DNA of 64,000 bases from Cryptomeria japonica (taxonomy: Eukaryota; Streptophyta; Pinopsida; Cupressales; Cupressaceae). The position numbers were made by a program, and so were the translations under genes. Where the stretch lies: contig NC_081409.1 in NCBI RefSeq assembly GCF_030272615.1, forward strand, positions 914,191,840 to 914,255,839. The letters run 5' to 3'. The number at the start of each line of letters is the position of its first letter. Position 1 is the first letter of the stretch. Shown here piece after piece: positions 10,717-21,437 of this stretch. The notes under the pieces were generated by a model. That model did not search any database. It saw only the letters and a list, made by a program, of their open reading frames with translations, and was not told the origin of the DNA.

Positions 10717-12849
10717 TGGTGTAGAGGCACCTAAGCACACAAGCATACCAGGAGGTCAAAAGTCATAATATGAGCAATTTTATTCTATTTGAGTCATTCA
10801 TAATGTATTCAGGGTATTTGAGTCCATTGAATCATAATATGTAAGGATAAATGAGCCATCTTGTCCAAAGATATCATATTTGGTCCATCTTGAAGTGTTA
10901 AAAGTGTCCATGTTGTTGGGAAAAATGGTGTCTCAACCTTGCATTTATGTGAGGTTACTATTTATAGTAAGTTTTTATTTGAGCACGAAATAGTGCGAAA
11001 ATCTCCCTGAAGCTTCTGGTTGGCTAGATAAGCATTCCGGTAAAGTTGTGTCGCAAGGTCACAGCTAGTTTTGAAGATATTAATGTTTTCGTCTTGGAGG
11101 GGTGCAATAAAATGTTTAAACTTAATTTTGGGGAATTTAGAGGCTCCAAAACGCCCTGAAAAGTGTCTGTAACCAATGAAGCAGGTTACGAGGTGATAGA
11201 GCACTTCGCGAGCTTTCCGGTGCTTCAAACGGTTCGTCAATCGGACACCCGGTTCTCAAGTTATGGCCTCCGGAAGTTTGTACTCCTAAAATAGGAAAAA
11301 TAATTTGTATCGGATACATAAATGAGCTATAAAAGGGAGCGACACATGTTGATGTGTGATTTAACATGTCATAGGGCATCTAGAAGGGAGATAAGGTCGG
11401 CTACCCCTTATTGGGTGGTTTTAGCCCATGGTTTTGTAATACCGTTTGACGGTTTCTTGTATTGTATCTCCTATTTATGAGGTGTGTGAGATAGAGGTTG
11501 TGTGTAAGAGTCTTATGGCTATTGAGTTGCCTCTGAATCTCTGATTAGTGGTACTCCTGCGAAGAGCTTGCTCTGCAAGTATGTTGTAATCTGTTTTTGA
11601 TTGCTGAATAAAATATTGAGCTGCTTTTGGAGGGTGGGGTTTTTTTCTCCCGAAAGGGTTTTCCCCACGTAAATCATTGTGTTGTGGTATGAATGTTATT
11701 ATATCTATTTCTATTTTCTGTAACTGTTGTAATGATCTGAAAAGTTTTGCATTACCCTCCTCTCAAGGTTAGTGTAGGAATTTTTTTCCGCTACTTAACT
11801 TCCTTACACATGTAAGGGTTAGAGTCATTTATGTCAAAAATGCAAAAGTTGTAAAAATTGCAAAGTTGCAACATTGCCAAAAAGTACAACAAAAGTGTAA
11901 TAATGAAATCCATTGGTCATTAGGTGGTTATAGTAGTTAGGAAGGAGTTTGAAATGGTTTATAAAATCATGTTTGGTTGAAATCAAGGGGGTAGATCAGT
12001 TTGGAGGGGATTTGACAAATATTATTCATCAAACCCTCAAACTGTCATGAGGTTTTAAGGAATCTGTGGCTTTCATGGATCCATAGAGGATCACATTTGT
12101 TGTAATTTATATATGTAGATGTTATTTAATGATATATTAATGAAATAGCTTTCAGATGAATCCTTTCTTCTGCATTTTTGTGGAGTATTTGGCAAGATGT
12201 GTTTGTTTTTACAAAAATTGTCAAAACCCTGTCAAGGGTTACCCATTTTTGGAAAAATTATCATAACTTTTGATTTAACTGTTGGACTAGGCTACACATT
12301 TGAGAGATTTTTTTTAACTCCATAATCTAAATTCTAACTGAAGCGATGTTATTTGGGATAAATATTTAAAAAGGTATGGATGATTGTTTGTTACAGGTCA
12401 TGGTGAAAGGCAGACTAGTGAAGGCGGTAGCAGTCCGGTTGCAGCATTTGGTGTGGTCACATGAGGAATAATAATGAAGAAAGGATATATTTTTTGGAAA
12501 GTCCTTTGAATCCTCTTTCCAGTTCTTTTTGTCTTACTTAATTTGGTTAAGAATTGAATATTTTGTGATTATTTTGGTGAAAACAATTTTTAAGGGATGA
12601 AACCCTGAACTAGGGTATTCCATGGCAATAAAGAATTTGTTCTCTCATGTTATGGTGAATTTTATGATCTAAAATATTGAATGAAGGTCTGTAGGGATGG
12701 AATATAACCTTTTAAATTGGTTTGGAGTTGAGAAGAGTGGTTGATCTTTTTATATGCCCCTTGATTCAAGTTTAAAGTCTTGTATTAGTTTTAGGTCAGT
12801 GATACCCTTGAATGAAGGTTTTATGGTTTGTGATAGATGCTCTGCATCA
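10717..12849 (+). repeat. Element N 3' LTR, split by a solo LTR
   Basis: Starts TGGTGTAGAGGC and ends CTGCATCA at 12849. Left part 10717-10913, right part 11809-12849. The interruption falls in the sequence GTCCATGTAAGGG, which is continuous in the 5' LTR near 9210-9220. Confidence 0.9.
10914..11808 (+). mobile_element. Solo LTR (copia-like ends) inside element N
   Basis: An 895-bp block begins TGTTGGGAAAAATGG and ends TTCCTTACA. It is flanked by the perfect 5-bp duplication CATGT (10909-10913 and 11809-11813). A TATA box (TATAAAAG) lies at 11328-11335. The end region has the CCCACGTAAATC phrase common before the 3' end of copia LTRs. No internal element sequence remains, so it is a solo LTR left by LTR-LTR recombination. 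It is the youngest layer of this sub-stack. Confidence 0.88.
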
Positions 12850-15434
12850 ATTATGTTTCTAGCTCATGTATTTATGAAGCTCATAAAATGATGAGGAAGA
12901 ATGAGAAGTTATATCTATGTGGTTGGATGTTGGATGAATTGTTGATTAACCTAGAAAGGAACATTATGGTATGGAAACCAAATTGTCTGTTTAATGTTGT
13001 TTTTCATCAATGAGACTCCCGGTTTTGGGAAGAGACAATGGGCATTCGATATCCCGATAGGGAGGCAACTCAAACAATCAATTGCTACATTGGGTAGTCA
13101 GAGAGATGACAAAGTGTGGGGTTACTTTAAACCATTTGAGAAGGCTATGAATTTTAGGGAGAGGGTTCCAAAGCACATTGTTGAGAAGTACTCATTAGAG
13201 ATATGCTTCATGGTTAAGAAAGATGAAACTTTGATGGAGGCAATAAGGCCCCAGAAGATTTTGATTGAGGAAATGGGTTATGAAGTTGATGCACATATCC
13301 CAGATGCTAATTGATGCACCTATAGATGAATCTGTAAAAACCTTTGGTACTACTAAGAAGAAGAAGCAAGAGGTTGAAAATGAGTTCAACCAGAAGAAGA
13401 GAGAGAAGTAGGAGGGCAAGGCAAGTAAATTTGTTGAAAAGGTTTCACAAGACATCAAGGCATTAATTGATGTTGTTCTGAAGAAAGGGAGAAAAGGGAA
13501 AGAGCCAATAATATTCATTGAGCCAATTGCAGCTGAATCTGGATCTGAAGATGACACACCCTTAGCATTCAAGAGGGTATTGAGGAAGAAAACTGAAGAG
13601 AGTAAGGTAGAAGCTAAGAAACAACCGGTTAGGAAAGTTACTATCAGGGTACCGATGCAGAAAAGAGCACCAAAAGAAACACCTTCAACCCCATCCGGTT
13701 TTGGAAGAAGGAAGAAGAAGGATGACACCGATCTTGCAATTGTATCTGGTAATGTAACTATCATTCCACCTAATACTTGTGCAGAATTAGCTAATGAAAT
13801 AACCAAAGATGGTATGTTAAAGAATGTGCAATTTTATTATGAGCATTTGGATGATGTTGAACAAAGAGAAGTAGAGGAATCATTTTTGTTGTATTTGGAT
13901 ATTTATAAGAAAGCCTTGTTAGAAATTCAAGACCAAATACCGACACAGTTATGTGACATTTTGGATGCTAGAAGACTATCAACAATGCAAGAGGGCAGAC
14001 ATATAAAGATTCAGGAATTGTTATATGTTTGTGTTTTAATTACTCTAGAGGAGATGGACAAGACACTTGAAGTTGCGAATAGGAAAATATTTAACAACAA
14101 GCATATAATAATCATTCTTATGTTAGGTAGGGTTAATGAGATAATCAAGGAGACCCACAAGGCATGGGTTAAGTTCTTTAAAGAAAACCATGGTTTTTAT
14201 ACCTCACTGGAACCTAAGACAGATACTACAAACATCCCACTTGAAGGGAAAGGTAAAGGTATTTTGGGTACTTCACCCTCAATTTTGAAAAATATTAAGA
14301 TAATGGATATTGAGCCCCCGACAGAGACTAATGTACAAGCAAATGTTGATATATCGGCAGATACAGAGAGTGTAAAGGTTGTGAATGCATAGGTTACTAA
14401 TGTTGAGGACAACAATCCTCTGGATCTGAATGTACAAGATGAGGACACAGTTCCTAGGGAGGAACCGATAGTTACTGAGACTGCACCAAGTGGCAAAGCC
14501 ACTAGTGCAAGTGAGGAAGCTATAAAGGTTAAACCATCAGTGGAGAAGAAAGGGGAATCCAATAGGGAACTGGTAGTGAGTCCATCATTGTTGTCAATTG
14601 ACACCTCGTAGGTTGAAAAAAAAAGTATAACATAGATGAGTTCTACTGAACTCATGATGATGGCTACACAGAAAACTTATGATGATGGCTACACATAAAA
14701 TGAAGGAAGGATCTATGGATAAAGGGGTTATTGATCATTCTATCACTATTTTGCATAGACGTGTGCCAAAGTGCAAATTTGGCAAAGAAGTGAGCCTGTC
14801 TGACAAGCTTAAGATAGTCACAGAGCACATTTCAAAGGATTTTTAGTCTTTACAACAGATATCAAACCGACAGGCACTGGAGAGCTTTACATGGGCAAAG
14901 AGAGCTACATTTGATCAAATGATTGAGTTTGAGAGGAAGGAGATTAATGATAAAATAAAGTTAATAGATAATGCTTTAAGGCAGTGTACTAATATCTACA
15001 GAGTATGTTGTAATACAGGTTTACTCACAGCTGAGACAGATAAAAGGATTAAGGATATTCAGGAGGAGATTGTAGGTATAGTTAATTATTTTTATGGATC
15101 AATTTCTTTAACTGCATTTATAGATGGTCAGATTTTGGTTTTGGAAGCCCAAGTTTTAGCTCTTGAGAGGGTAAAAGATAAAATCATAAGGAGAGCTAGA
15201 GGTCTTAGAGGTTTGGTGAATCCCCAGTTGGATTCATTAAGTGTACATAAGAAAGAGTGTATAGATATGGTTGGTAAGCCCAAACCGGAAGAGCTTAATG
15301 AGAAAGAGTAATTTTCCCATATGCTAAATGGACTTGAATCTATTTCTGACACTTTCAAATCAAGTCGGGATACCTATCTAGAACTTTTGGAGAAGGCCTA
15401 TCCAAATATTTTCAAATATATTCAGCTCCAGTAA
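12850..15434 (+). pseudogene. Unknown retroelement ORF of L, C-terminal part
   Basis: This continues the ORF broken at 9018. First AHKMMRKNEKLYLCGWMLDEL (12875-12940), then, after a frameshift, FFINETPGFGKRQWAFDIPI and ERVPKHIVEKYSLEICFMVK (12994-13314). Next is a Lys/Glu-rich, basic middle (13580-13740), a helical stretch with NTCAELANEITKDGML (13770-14200), an acidic low-complexity linker to about 14600, and a coiled-coil-like tail (14919-15311). It stops with TAA at 15432-15434. Total coding length with the N-terminal part is about 1000 codons. No catalytic motif of protease, RT, RNase H or integrase is visible. Function is unknown. The length, the charged linkers and the position after gag suggest a structural or RNA-binding partner of the element; that is inference. 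Confidence 0.6.
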
Positions 15435-15516
15435 GGTATTTTAGGACATTCACTATATAGTTTTTCATTCTTCATCCCAGTTTTGATATTGTTTTGGTAT
15501 TTTTGGCATTGATGTC

Positions 15517-15526
15517 AAAGGGGGAG
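15517..15526 (+). other. Upstream polypurine tract of element L
   Basis: AAAGGGGGAG follows TTTGGCATTGATGTC. The same phrase precedes an upstream tract in Copia B (49605-49615). It lies about 155 bases before the tract next to the LTR. Confidence 0.6.
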
Positions 15527-15669
15527 TATAGGTGAAAAATATTTGGGAGATATGGAGTATTTTTTATTATGAACATAGATGAATATTCAGCTTAGGGGGA
15601 GTAGGCTCAGGATGAAACTGACAGATGGAATCCATGATCATTTTTCACATGAGTGTTGCCATCAATGCC

Positions 15670-15681
15670 AAAGGGGGAGAT
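15670..15681 (+). other. Polypurine tract of element L
   Basis: AAAGGGGGAGAT, directly before the 3' LTR start TGTTGG. Confidence 0.87.
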
Positions 15682-16589
15682 TGTTGGCAATCGACACTCA
15701 GTTGGTTTCAATATGTTGCCATTGATGGCAACATGGCAACATGTTTCGGCTTCATATTTTGGTTTAGTTTTTGTACTGGTAGACACTTCATCGACACCGA
15801 CACTAACAGGTTGGAAGGATTTATTTGGTTACCAGCAATGTAGGCCAACATGCTTTATATTCAGATTATCGGTATTGGAGGGCAACATCATTTGGGAGAT
15901 TCGGCATCGATAATTATTTTTTATATTCATGTGTTTATGTTATTGAGCTGACATCTATATTAATATTGTAATTATCTTTGTAAACTGACATAAGGAATGA
16001 TGAATTGTAAAGGGTATATAGGTTAGTTGGTTAGATCATTTTGTGATAGGTAAGATGGAATATAGAGGAATAGGAGAATGTGATAATGTTTTTTAATGCG
16101 AATTTTATGTAAGGGGTTTTCTGGTAAGGGTTTAGGGTTTTAGACTGGAACAAACAGAGCTTAACCAGAACTATATTCAGGCATAGAAGATGATATCATT
16201 GCAGTTCAATCATTTCTCTGGATTGTAGTCTTGATTTGTATGTAGTTAGTGAGACTCCTTTTGTGATTGAGCATTGTGCTCTAGGCTGTAAGCCTTCCTG
16301 CAAGTGCAGACCCCTATATTTTGTAATATCTCTTCATATGGCCAGTGGATTGATATTGTGGGTGACAAATCCCACTATGATTTTTCCTCTTTGAGGTTTT
16401 CCATGTATAATTATGTGTGTTATGGTATCCATTTGTGTGATTCACTTATTGGTTGATTTACTTATTTCAATTCTATATGTACTAGTATACTAGTTGGTGA
16501 ATGCATGTTTTAATAAGGTTAAAATCGATCATTCCGGTAGAACACTGATTCAACCCCCCCGCCCCCCTCAGTGTTCTTGGATTCCAACA
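15682..16589 (+). repeat. Element L 3' LTR
   Basis: A 908-bp LTR starting TGTTGGCAATCG and ending TTCCAACA. A TATA-like TATATAGG lies near 16015. The C-rich run and CTCAGTGTTCTTGG near the end match the ending style of the Copia B LTR. LINE sequence begins at 16590. The partner LTR is outside the window. Confidence 0.85.
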
Positions 16590-17645
16590 ATATCAAGCTC
16601 ATATTCGATCTTATTGCCATTCCTAAAAATGTGGTTGATTCTATTAGATGCCCTTTGTTTCATAGTAGAGAGGTGGAAGAATTTGGTGTTCTTGTCACTA
16701 GAAGTGAGCCAGGTAGCTCTTGACCTCTACTTCCAAAATTCCTCCTGTGATATAATTTCATGGTATTTTGATAGAATATCATTTTATTTATTCTAAATAA
16801 CCATCCTTATAACCTTCCGCCTGAATTTTGTCTTGAATTTCTTTCAATTCCATTTGGATAATAGTCTTGTTAACAAAAATATGCCCAAAGGACTCCTTGT
16901 TCTTTTTTTTGATATTCTTCTTCGCCTCCCCCAACTTCTTTGCAACTCTAAGCATGGCATAACCATTAATACTGATATTCCACCACCATTTGATATTTTC
17001 ATGAATAGAAGGATGAGAAAGCCACATCTTCTCAAATCTAAAAGGGAAATTCCTTTTCCTAGTTCAAGAGTTGGGAAATTACCAACTCTACGATTAGTGC
17101 AGGTGAAGGAAGCTCCTTTGAGATCTATATCAATCAGACCATGATTATTGATAAGTTCCATAAGATCCAGTTTACTATCCATTTGCACTTGGGATCCACC
17201 AAGTTTTTCAGAATCATTGATCAAGGTATTGAAATCACCCATAACTATCCAGACATCATTCAAGAATTTGGCTATGAATTCAGCAGAGACTTCCAAAATT
17301 TTCTTCTTGAAAATTTGTTATTAGGGGCATAGATGTTTGAAAGGATCCAATTGAAATTATCTCTAACATGATGAAATTTAGTAGCAACATGATTAGAATC
17401 TTCCCAAACCAATGAACCACTAATGAAATTAAGATTCTAGATTGAGGCAATTCCTCCAGAAGCGCCTTTAGAGCTATTACCATGAACCCCACTAGAGGTG
17501 AAGAACTTCAAATTTTCAACTCTTTCCTTAGGCAATTTAGACTCTTGGACTAAGACTATATCTGGATTGTGATCTCTTACAAAATTACACAAAATTTCTT
17601 GTTTATGAGAGCTATTTAGCCCCTACATATTCCATGACATTATCT
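16590..17645 (-). pseudogene. LINE ORF2, endonuclease and pre-RT part
   Basis: Begins near 17645 with a WN-x-x-GLNS lead and reaches DIVLVQESK at about 17560, the conserved N-terminal metal-binding region of apurinic-type endonucleases. VMGDFNTLINDSEKLGG lies at 17260-17210 and FTCTNRR at 17110. The pre-RT region continues with FWKxRSRATWLTSSDKNTKFF-like sequence towards 16640. The domain nicks target DNA to prime reverse transcription. Stops and shifts are frequent. RT itself is not in the window, being displaced by element L. Confidence 0.85.
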
Positions 17646-17714
17646 TCATTGCTTAGAAGGGGTTAGATTCTTATAGATCTTAGGGATAGTGTGTTGTATC
17701 CCATCAGCAATATC

Positions 17715-19262
17715 TTAACTGCTATCCTGCTCTTTGTTCCATCTTGAGGATTTCCTCCCAACACTTCCTCTCATCCCCACATCAACTCTTACTCTAATTC
17801 TAGTAGACATCCCAGGAGCTATCTTTTTCTTAGCACTTTTCTTCTTGGTGATTGTAGTGTACCTACTGTCCTCTTCAAAATTTGTACCTTCTACACTCAA
17901 GATATCCTTGCCCGAATCATAGTCTCTCTGTTGACTTACCATTTATACCCTTTTCCAAGATTGAGCTCTAGCATTTATCCTCTAATATGGGTTGAGATTC
18001 ATTTCCCAAGCAATCTAGTCCAACATTGGGGAATGTCGATTTAACACAACTAACAAATCCATTTGAGTGATGAACCATATTCTCAGTTTGACTATTCACA
18101 AATTTCTCTAGAGACGGAATGGGAGATTCATAGATTTCCTCAGTAGGATTCTCATCTTTATTGTCCTTTTTTCCAGCAACACAAGGGCTTTTTTCTTCAG
18201 TCTACACTGGTCCTCTAGCATTCTCTTCTCCTTTTTCACCCATAATCACTTCCGATTCTTTTTCTTCCTCCCGGGCTTCTCTATCTAACTTCTTCGAGAG
18301 CTCTTAACCCTCAAGGGTAGAGCAGTTACCTTCCCTCAGACCCTTATTGGCATGATTTTCATTAGGAATATTTTCTTGTGGAGGGTCCCTTTTAGCCTTC
18401 TAGATTTTATTTGTCGTGCCTTTTTCTTTCACAGCATTGCTCGAGCAATTTTTTGCCCAATGGCCTGACTTTTTACAGTTAAAACAAACAAAAGGAAGGG
18501 TATCAAACTCAATAGGTTGAACCCATTTCCCTAACTTTGAAATAATCTCAATCGAAGAAGGGACATTAGTGGATTGAACAACACTTACACAAATCCTAGC
18601 AAAGACCAACCTCTTCCTAGCAGTGGTCATTTGGTCTATCAATAATAACTCCCCAAAAGAGCTTGCTATTCCTCTGAGCACATCCTCATTCCAGAACTCC
18701 ATAGTGAGCCCAAGGAACCTTACCCATAGAGGAACGCCTTCATAGAAAATTCTAGAATTTGTACCATTTGGAGTCCATTTCTTCAAAGCCAATGATGACT
18801 TGCCAATGACCCAAGGCCCACCACAACGGACAACAACAATATCCTCTTCACCTGAAATGGAAAATGAGAAGAAACCTTTAGGCAGGGCAACAATATCCAC
18901 TCGCCCTTTCAAACGCCATTTCTTCCTCACAAACTCTCTGAAAGTTTCAATATTAGGCCTAGGACCCATAAACTTTCCAAGCAGAGATAAAGCCTTTAGA
19001 GATATGTTGTGGTCAACAATCGGATCTGGTATTATTATTGAAACACTACCGTTGCTAATGCTTGAGGAAACCGTAACAGGGGAAAAAGAGGACTTTCCAT
19101 TTTGTTTAACTCCAAAGAGGGAAACCTAAGGTAATTTACCCCCCACATTTTTCCTACCCAAACTCAAATTTAAATTCTTAACATTCATTCCTGAGCCAAG
19201 ATCACAGCCACTAGGCCCCAAAGAAGGACCATCTTGAGCATTGTTTCTAGAACCCCCAACAA
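17715..19262 (-). pseudogene. LINE ORF1, gag-like, main part
   Basis: The core at 18969-18400 is open for 189 codons. It contains the NIETFREFVRKKWRLKG, DIVVVRCGGPWVIGKSSLAL and VPLWVRFLGLTMEFWN blocks typical of plant LINE ORF1 (DUF4283 type). A CCHC knuckle CFNCKKSGHWAKNC follows at 18490-18445. A Lys/Glu-rich tail with stops runs to the basic end at 17942-17715 (KKKSAKKKIAPGMSTRIRVR). The protein binds LINE RNA. Its N-terminus is on the other side of Copia B at 50912-51146. Confidence 0.85.
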
Positions 19263-20356
19263 TGTTGGTATTATGGATGTGTTGCATTGGTTTTGTCATT
19301 GATGTCAACACTTATCAACACTTATCCTTCTAGAGATCTTTATTTATGTTGAATCAGCACATTATGTTCACTGGCAAGTTAAGTGACTTATGCACAGTCA
19401 TCGGTATATCATTCACCGGCAGGTTATATTGTTCACCGACACTGAGGATGACTTGTTATCATCTGGAGATCACTTGGTTATGTCAAAGACATGATTTGGA
19501 CACTTGGTTTTGGTATTTTGGTTATTGGTCTAATAGGGTTGACATACTTGCTATTACCGGCAAATTGGGCTAGGTTATGGACCGACATGCATTATCTATT
19601 CGAGATCAGCACGACACATTATGGAGATGATTTAATTAATTGGATATTGTTGTAATTGTATTGAGCCGACATGATGCATCACATCTTGACTTATCTATAA
19701 TTGATTTAATTGTAATATTCTTAATTAGCCGACCTACACATTTGGTCTTAGGTTTTGTTATATATGTAAGATCTCATTTATGAGATGGAAAAGAAAAGAG
19801 AGATGATATATGGTTATGGTATTGTAACATGGTATGTATGAATATTGAAGATTATATGAGCAGACCATAGAGAAGGTTCAAGGAAGGTTTGAAGGTGATT
19901 ATCAGAGCTTAACCAGTATTGAATCCAGCATTGAATATGCTACTTTGAGCAATATATTATTGGATTTAATCATCCAATTGTAGTCAATGTGACTCATCTT
20001 TTGTGATTGAGTAGTGAGCTCTAGGCGGTTGGCCTTTCTGCATGTGCAGACCCCATTTGTATACACATCCTATATGCAGTAGTATCATCTGATTGTGGGT
20101 AAGGTTTCCTACTGCGTTTTTTCCCCTTATAGGGTTTCCACGTACAAATCTCTATGTTATGTGTTGTGGATGTTGTTTCTCTTTCTATTATATGCATTGA
20201 GTTTTATCAGTATTAATATTAACTGCTAATCTGTCAACCAACATTAAGTTTGGTTTACCGATATTTAGTATCAAGTTTGATTGAGTTATATTTGGGTTGA
20301 AATTAATAGACAATTGATTCACCCTCCCCCCCTCTCAGTTGCCTCCGGGTCCTACA
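19263..20356 (+). repeat. Copia B 5' LTR
   Basis: 1094 bp, starts TGTTGGTATTATGG, ends GGGTCCTACA. It matches 49811-50911 nearly throughout. A TATATAT promoter element lies near 19760, followed by AAGATCTCATTTATGAGA. Confidence 0.95.
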
Positions 20357-20358
20357 AC

Positions 20359-20370
20359 TGGTATCAGAGC
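20359..20370 (+). other. Primer binding site of Copia B
   Basis: TGGTATCAGAGC, an exact initiator-Met tRNA site two bases after the LTR. Confidence 0.93.
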
Positions 20371-20414
20371 TAAGTCCTCTTTTTGCAGAAGTTTACCAAA
20401 CTTGAGGAGATTTT

Positions 20415-21437
20415 ATGGCAACTAACTTTTTCAGGAAGAACAGTCCGAAACTTGATGGAAATAACTATGGTATATGGAAGATCAGAATGGAGACACATCT
20501 GAATTGCATTGGAAAATACATATGGGATGTTACAAAGAATGGCTATGTTGGTCCTACACCGAATCAACCTTATCCACCAACATTGGGTAAGGATCAAGAG
20601 AATGATTGTAAAGCAAGAGAAGCACTCTTGAGCGCCTTGTCAAATCAGCAAATCATGGAATTATCAGACCGGTCTACTGCTAAAGGTATTTGGGATAAAT
20701 TGGAGACATTGAATGAAGGAGATACCACTGTCAAAATTGCAAAACTGAAATGCTTTCGAGTCAGGTATGAAAATATAAAAAATGGAAGAAGATGAAAGAA
20801 TTTTAGCTTTTATGGAAAGGGTTAATGAAATTGTTCTGGGAATACAATGTTGTGGAGGTTCCTTAAGTGAAGATGAAATTGTTTCTAAAATTTTAAGAGC
20901 ATTGCCACCGGCATACAAAATGAAAGTAACCGCTATTAATGAATTGAGAACAATGCCTAATACATCAGTATCTAGAGATACCTTGGTTGTAAAGCTTGAG
21001 GCATTTGGTCCTGTTGCTACAATTAAGATAGATTTAGCCTTCAAAGCATCATCATCTGCAGCATCATCTTCATCATCTGGTAAATCTGATTGGAAAGCAC
21101 TTTATGCAAGAGAACTTGAAGATATTAGGAGGGAAAATGAAGAACTGGAAGAACTAGAAGCACTATTTGCAAGGAAAATGCCAAAAGGTCCTATTGGAAG
21201 TAAGTATGAAGGTAAAGCACCATTTAAATGTTTTAACTGCTATAAAGTTGTTCATATGGAATCTATATGTCCTGATAGACATGCAAGATTAAGAGAAGAA
21301 GCTAAAAGGACATATAAGCCTAACCTGAATATCAGAGATACATATTTAAGAAGAATAGAGACAAATCATGTTACTATGTCGATGAAGGAGTTACTGATGA
21401 AGAACCGGCAGACAATGGATGGGATTTTGTTGCAATA
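20415..21437 (+). pseudogene. Copia B gag
   Basis: Starts MATNFFRKNSPKLDGNNYGIW at 20415, 44 bases after the primer site. The gag domain contains LDGNNYGIWKIRMETHL and EGDTTVKIAKLKCFR. A frameshift at about 20780 moves to the 20782-21437 frame (DERILAFMERVNEIVLGIQ, RALPPAYKMK). A Ser-rich stretch precedes the knuckle CFNCYKVVHMESIC at about 21230-21270, whose four ligands are intact. The end is again out of frame with protease. It encodes the particle shell protein. Confidence 0.92.

Larger units (their letters stand above)
9019..12849 (+). mobile_element. Element N: non-coding LTR retrotransposon inside the L ORF
   Basis: N has two LTRs of equal length (1234 bp, and 1233 bp once its own insertion is removed). 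They flank only 464 bp containing a primer site but no ORF. The 5-bp duplication ATTAT lies at 9014-9018 and 12850-12854. Long LTRs with a very short non-coding interior fit neither the usual TRIM pattern (short LTRs) nor the usual LARD pattern (long interior). It must depend on proteins of another element. The LTR pair is still closely similar over its whole length. The right LTR was later hit by a solo LTR (10914-11808). Confidence 0.9.
7266..16589 (+). mobile_element. Element L: copia-like LTR element with gag but an unknown ORF instead of pol
   Basis: The right half is complete: gag remnant (7266-8061), a long unknown ORF (8410-15434, interrupted by element N), polypurine tracts (15517-15526 and 15670-15681) and a 908-bp 3' LTR (15682-16589). 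The left end lies beyond Copia A, outside the window. No protease, integrase, RT or RNase H is seen. L therefore looks non-autonomous and presumably relied on enzymes made by a relative. The AAAGGGGGAGAT tract followed by TGTTGG is the same as in Copia A and B, which supports a copia affiliation. L is inserted into ORF2 of the LINE that resumes at 16590. Confidence 0.75.
16590..19262 (-). mobile_element. L1-type LINE fragment, minus strand
   Basis: This non-LTR retrotransposon runs right to left. ORF1 (51146-50912 joined to 19262-17715) precedes ORF2 (from about 17645). L cuts ORF2 after the endonuclease, so the RT and 3' end are outside the window. Copia B cuts ORF1, and the two sides share its AACAA duplication. 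Reading across that join gives SCVVGGSRNNAQDGP, consistent with one former ORF. The LINE is the oldest recognisable layer of the stack. Confidence 0.85.

Noticed and set aside
16833-17332. Plus-strand ORFs of 60-100 codons
   Set aside because: Shadows of LINE ORF2 on the minus strand.
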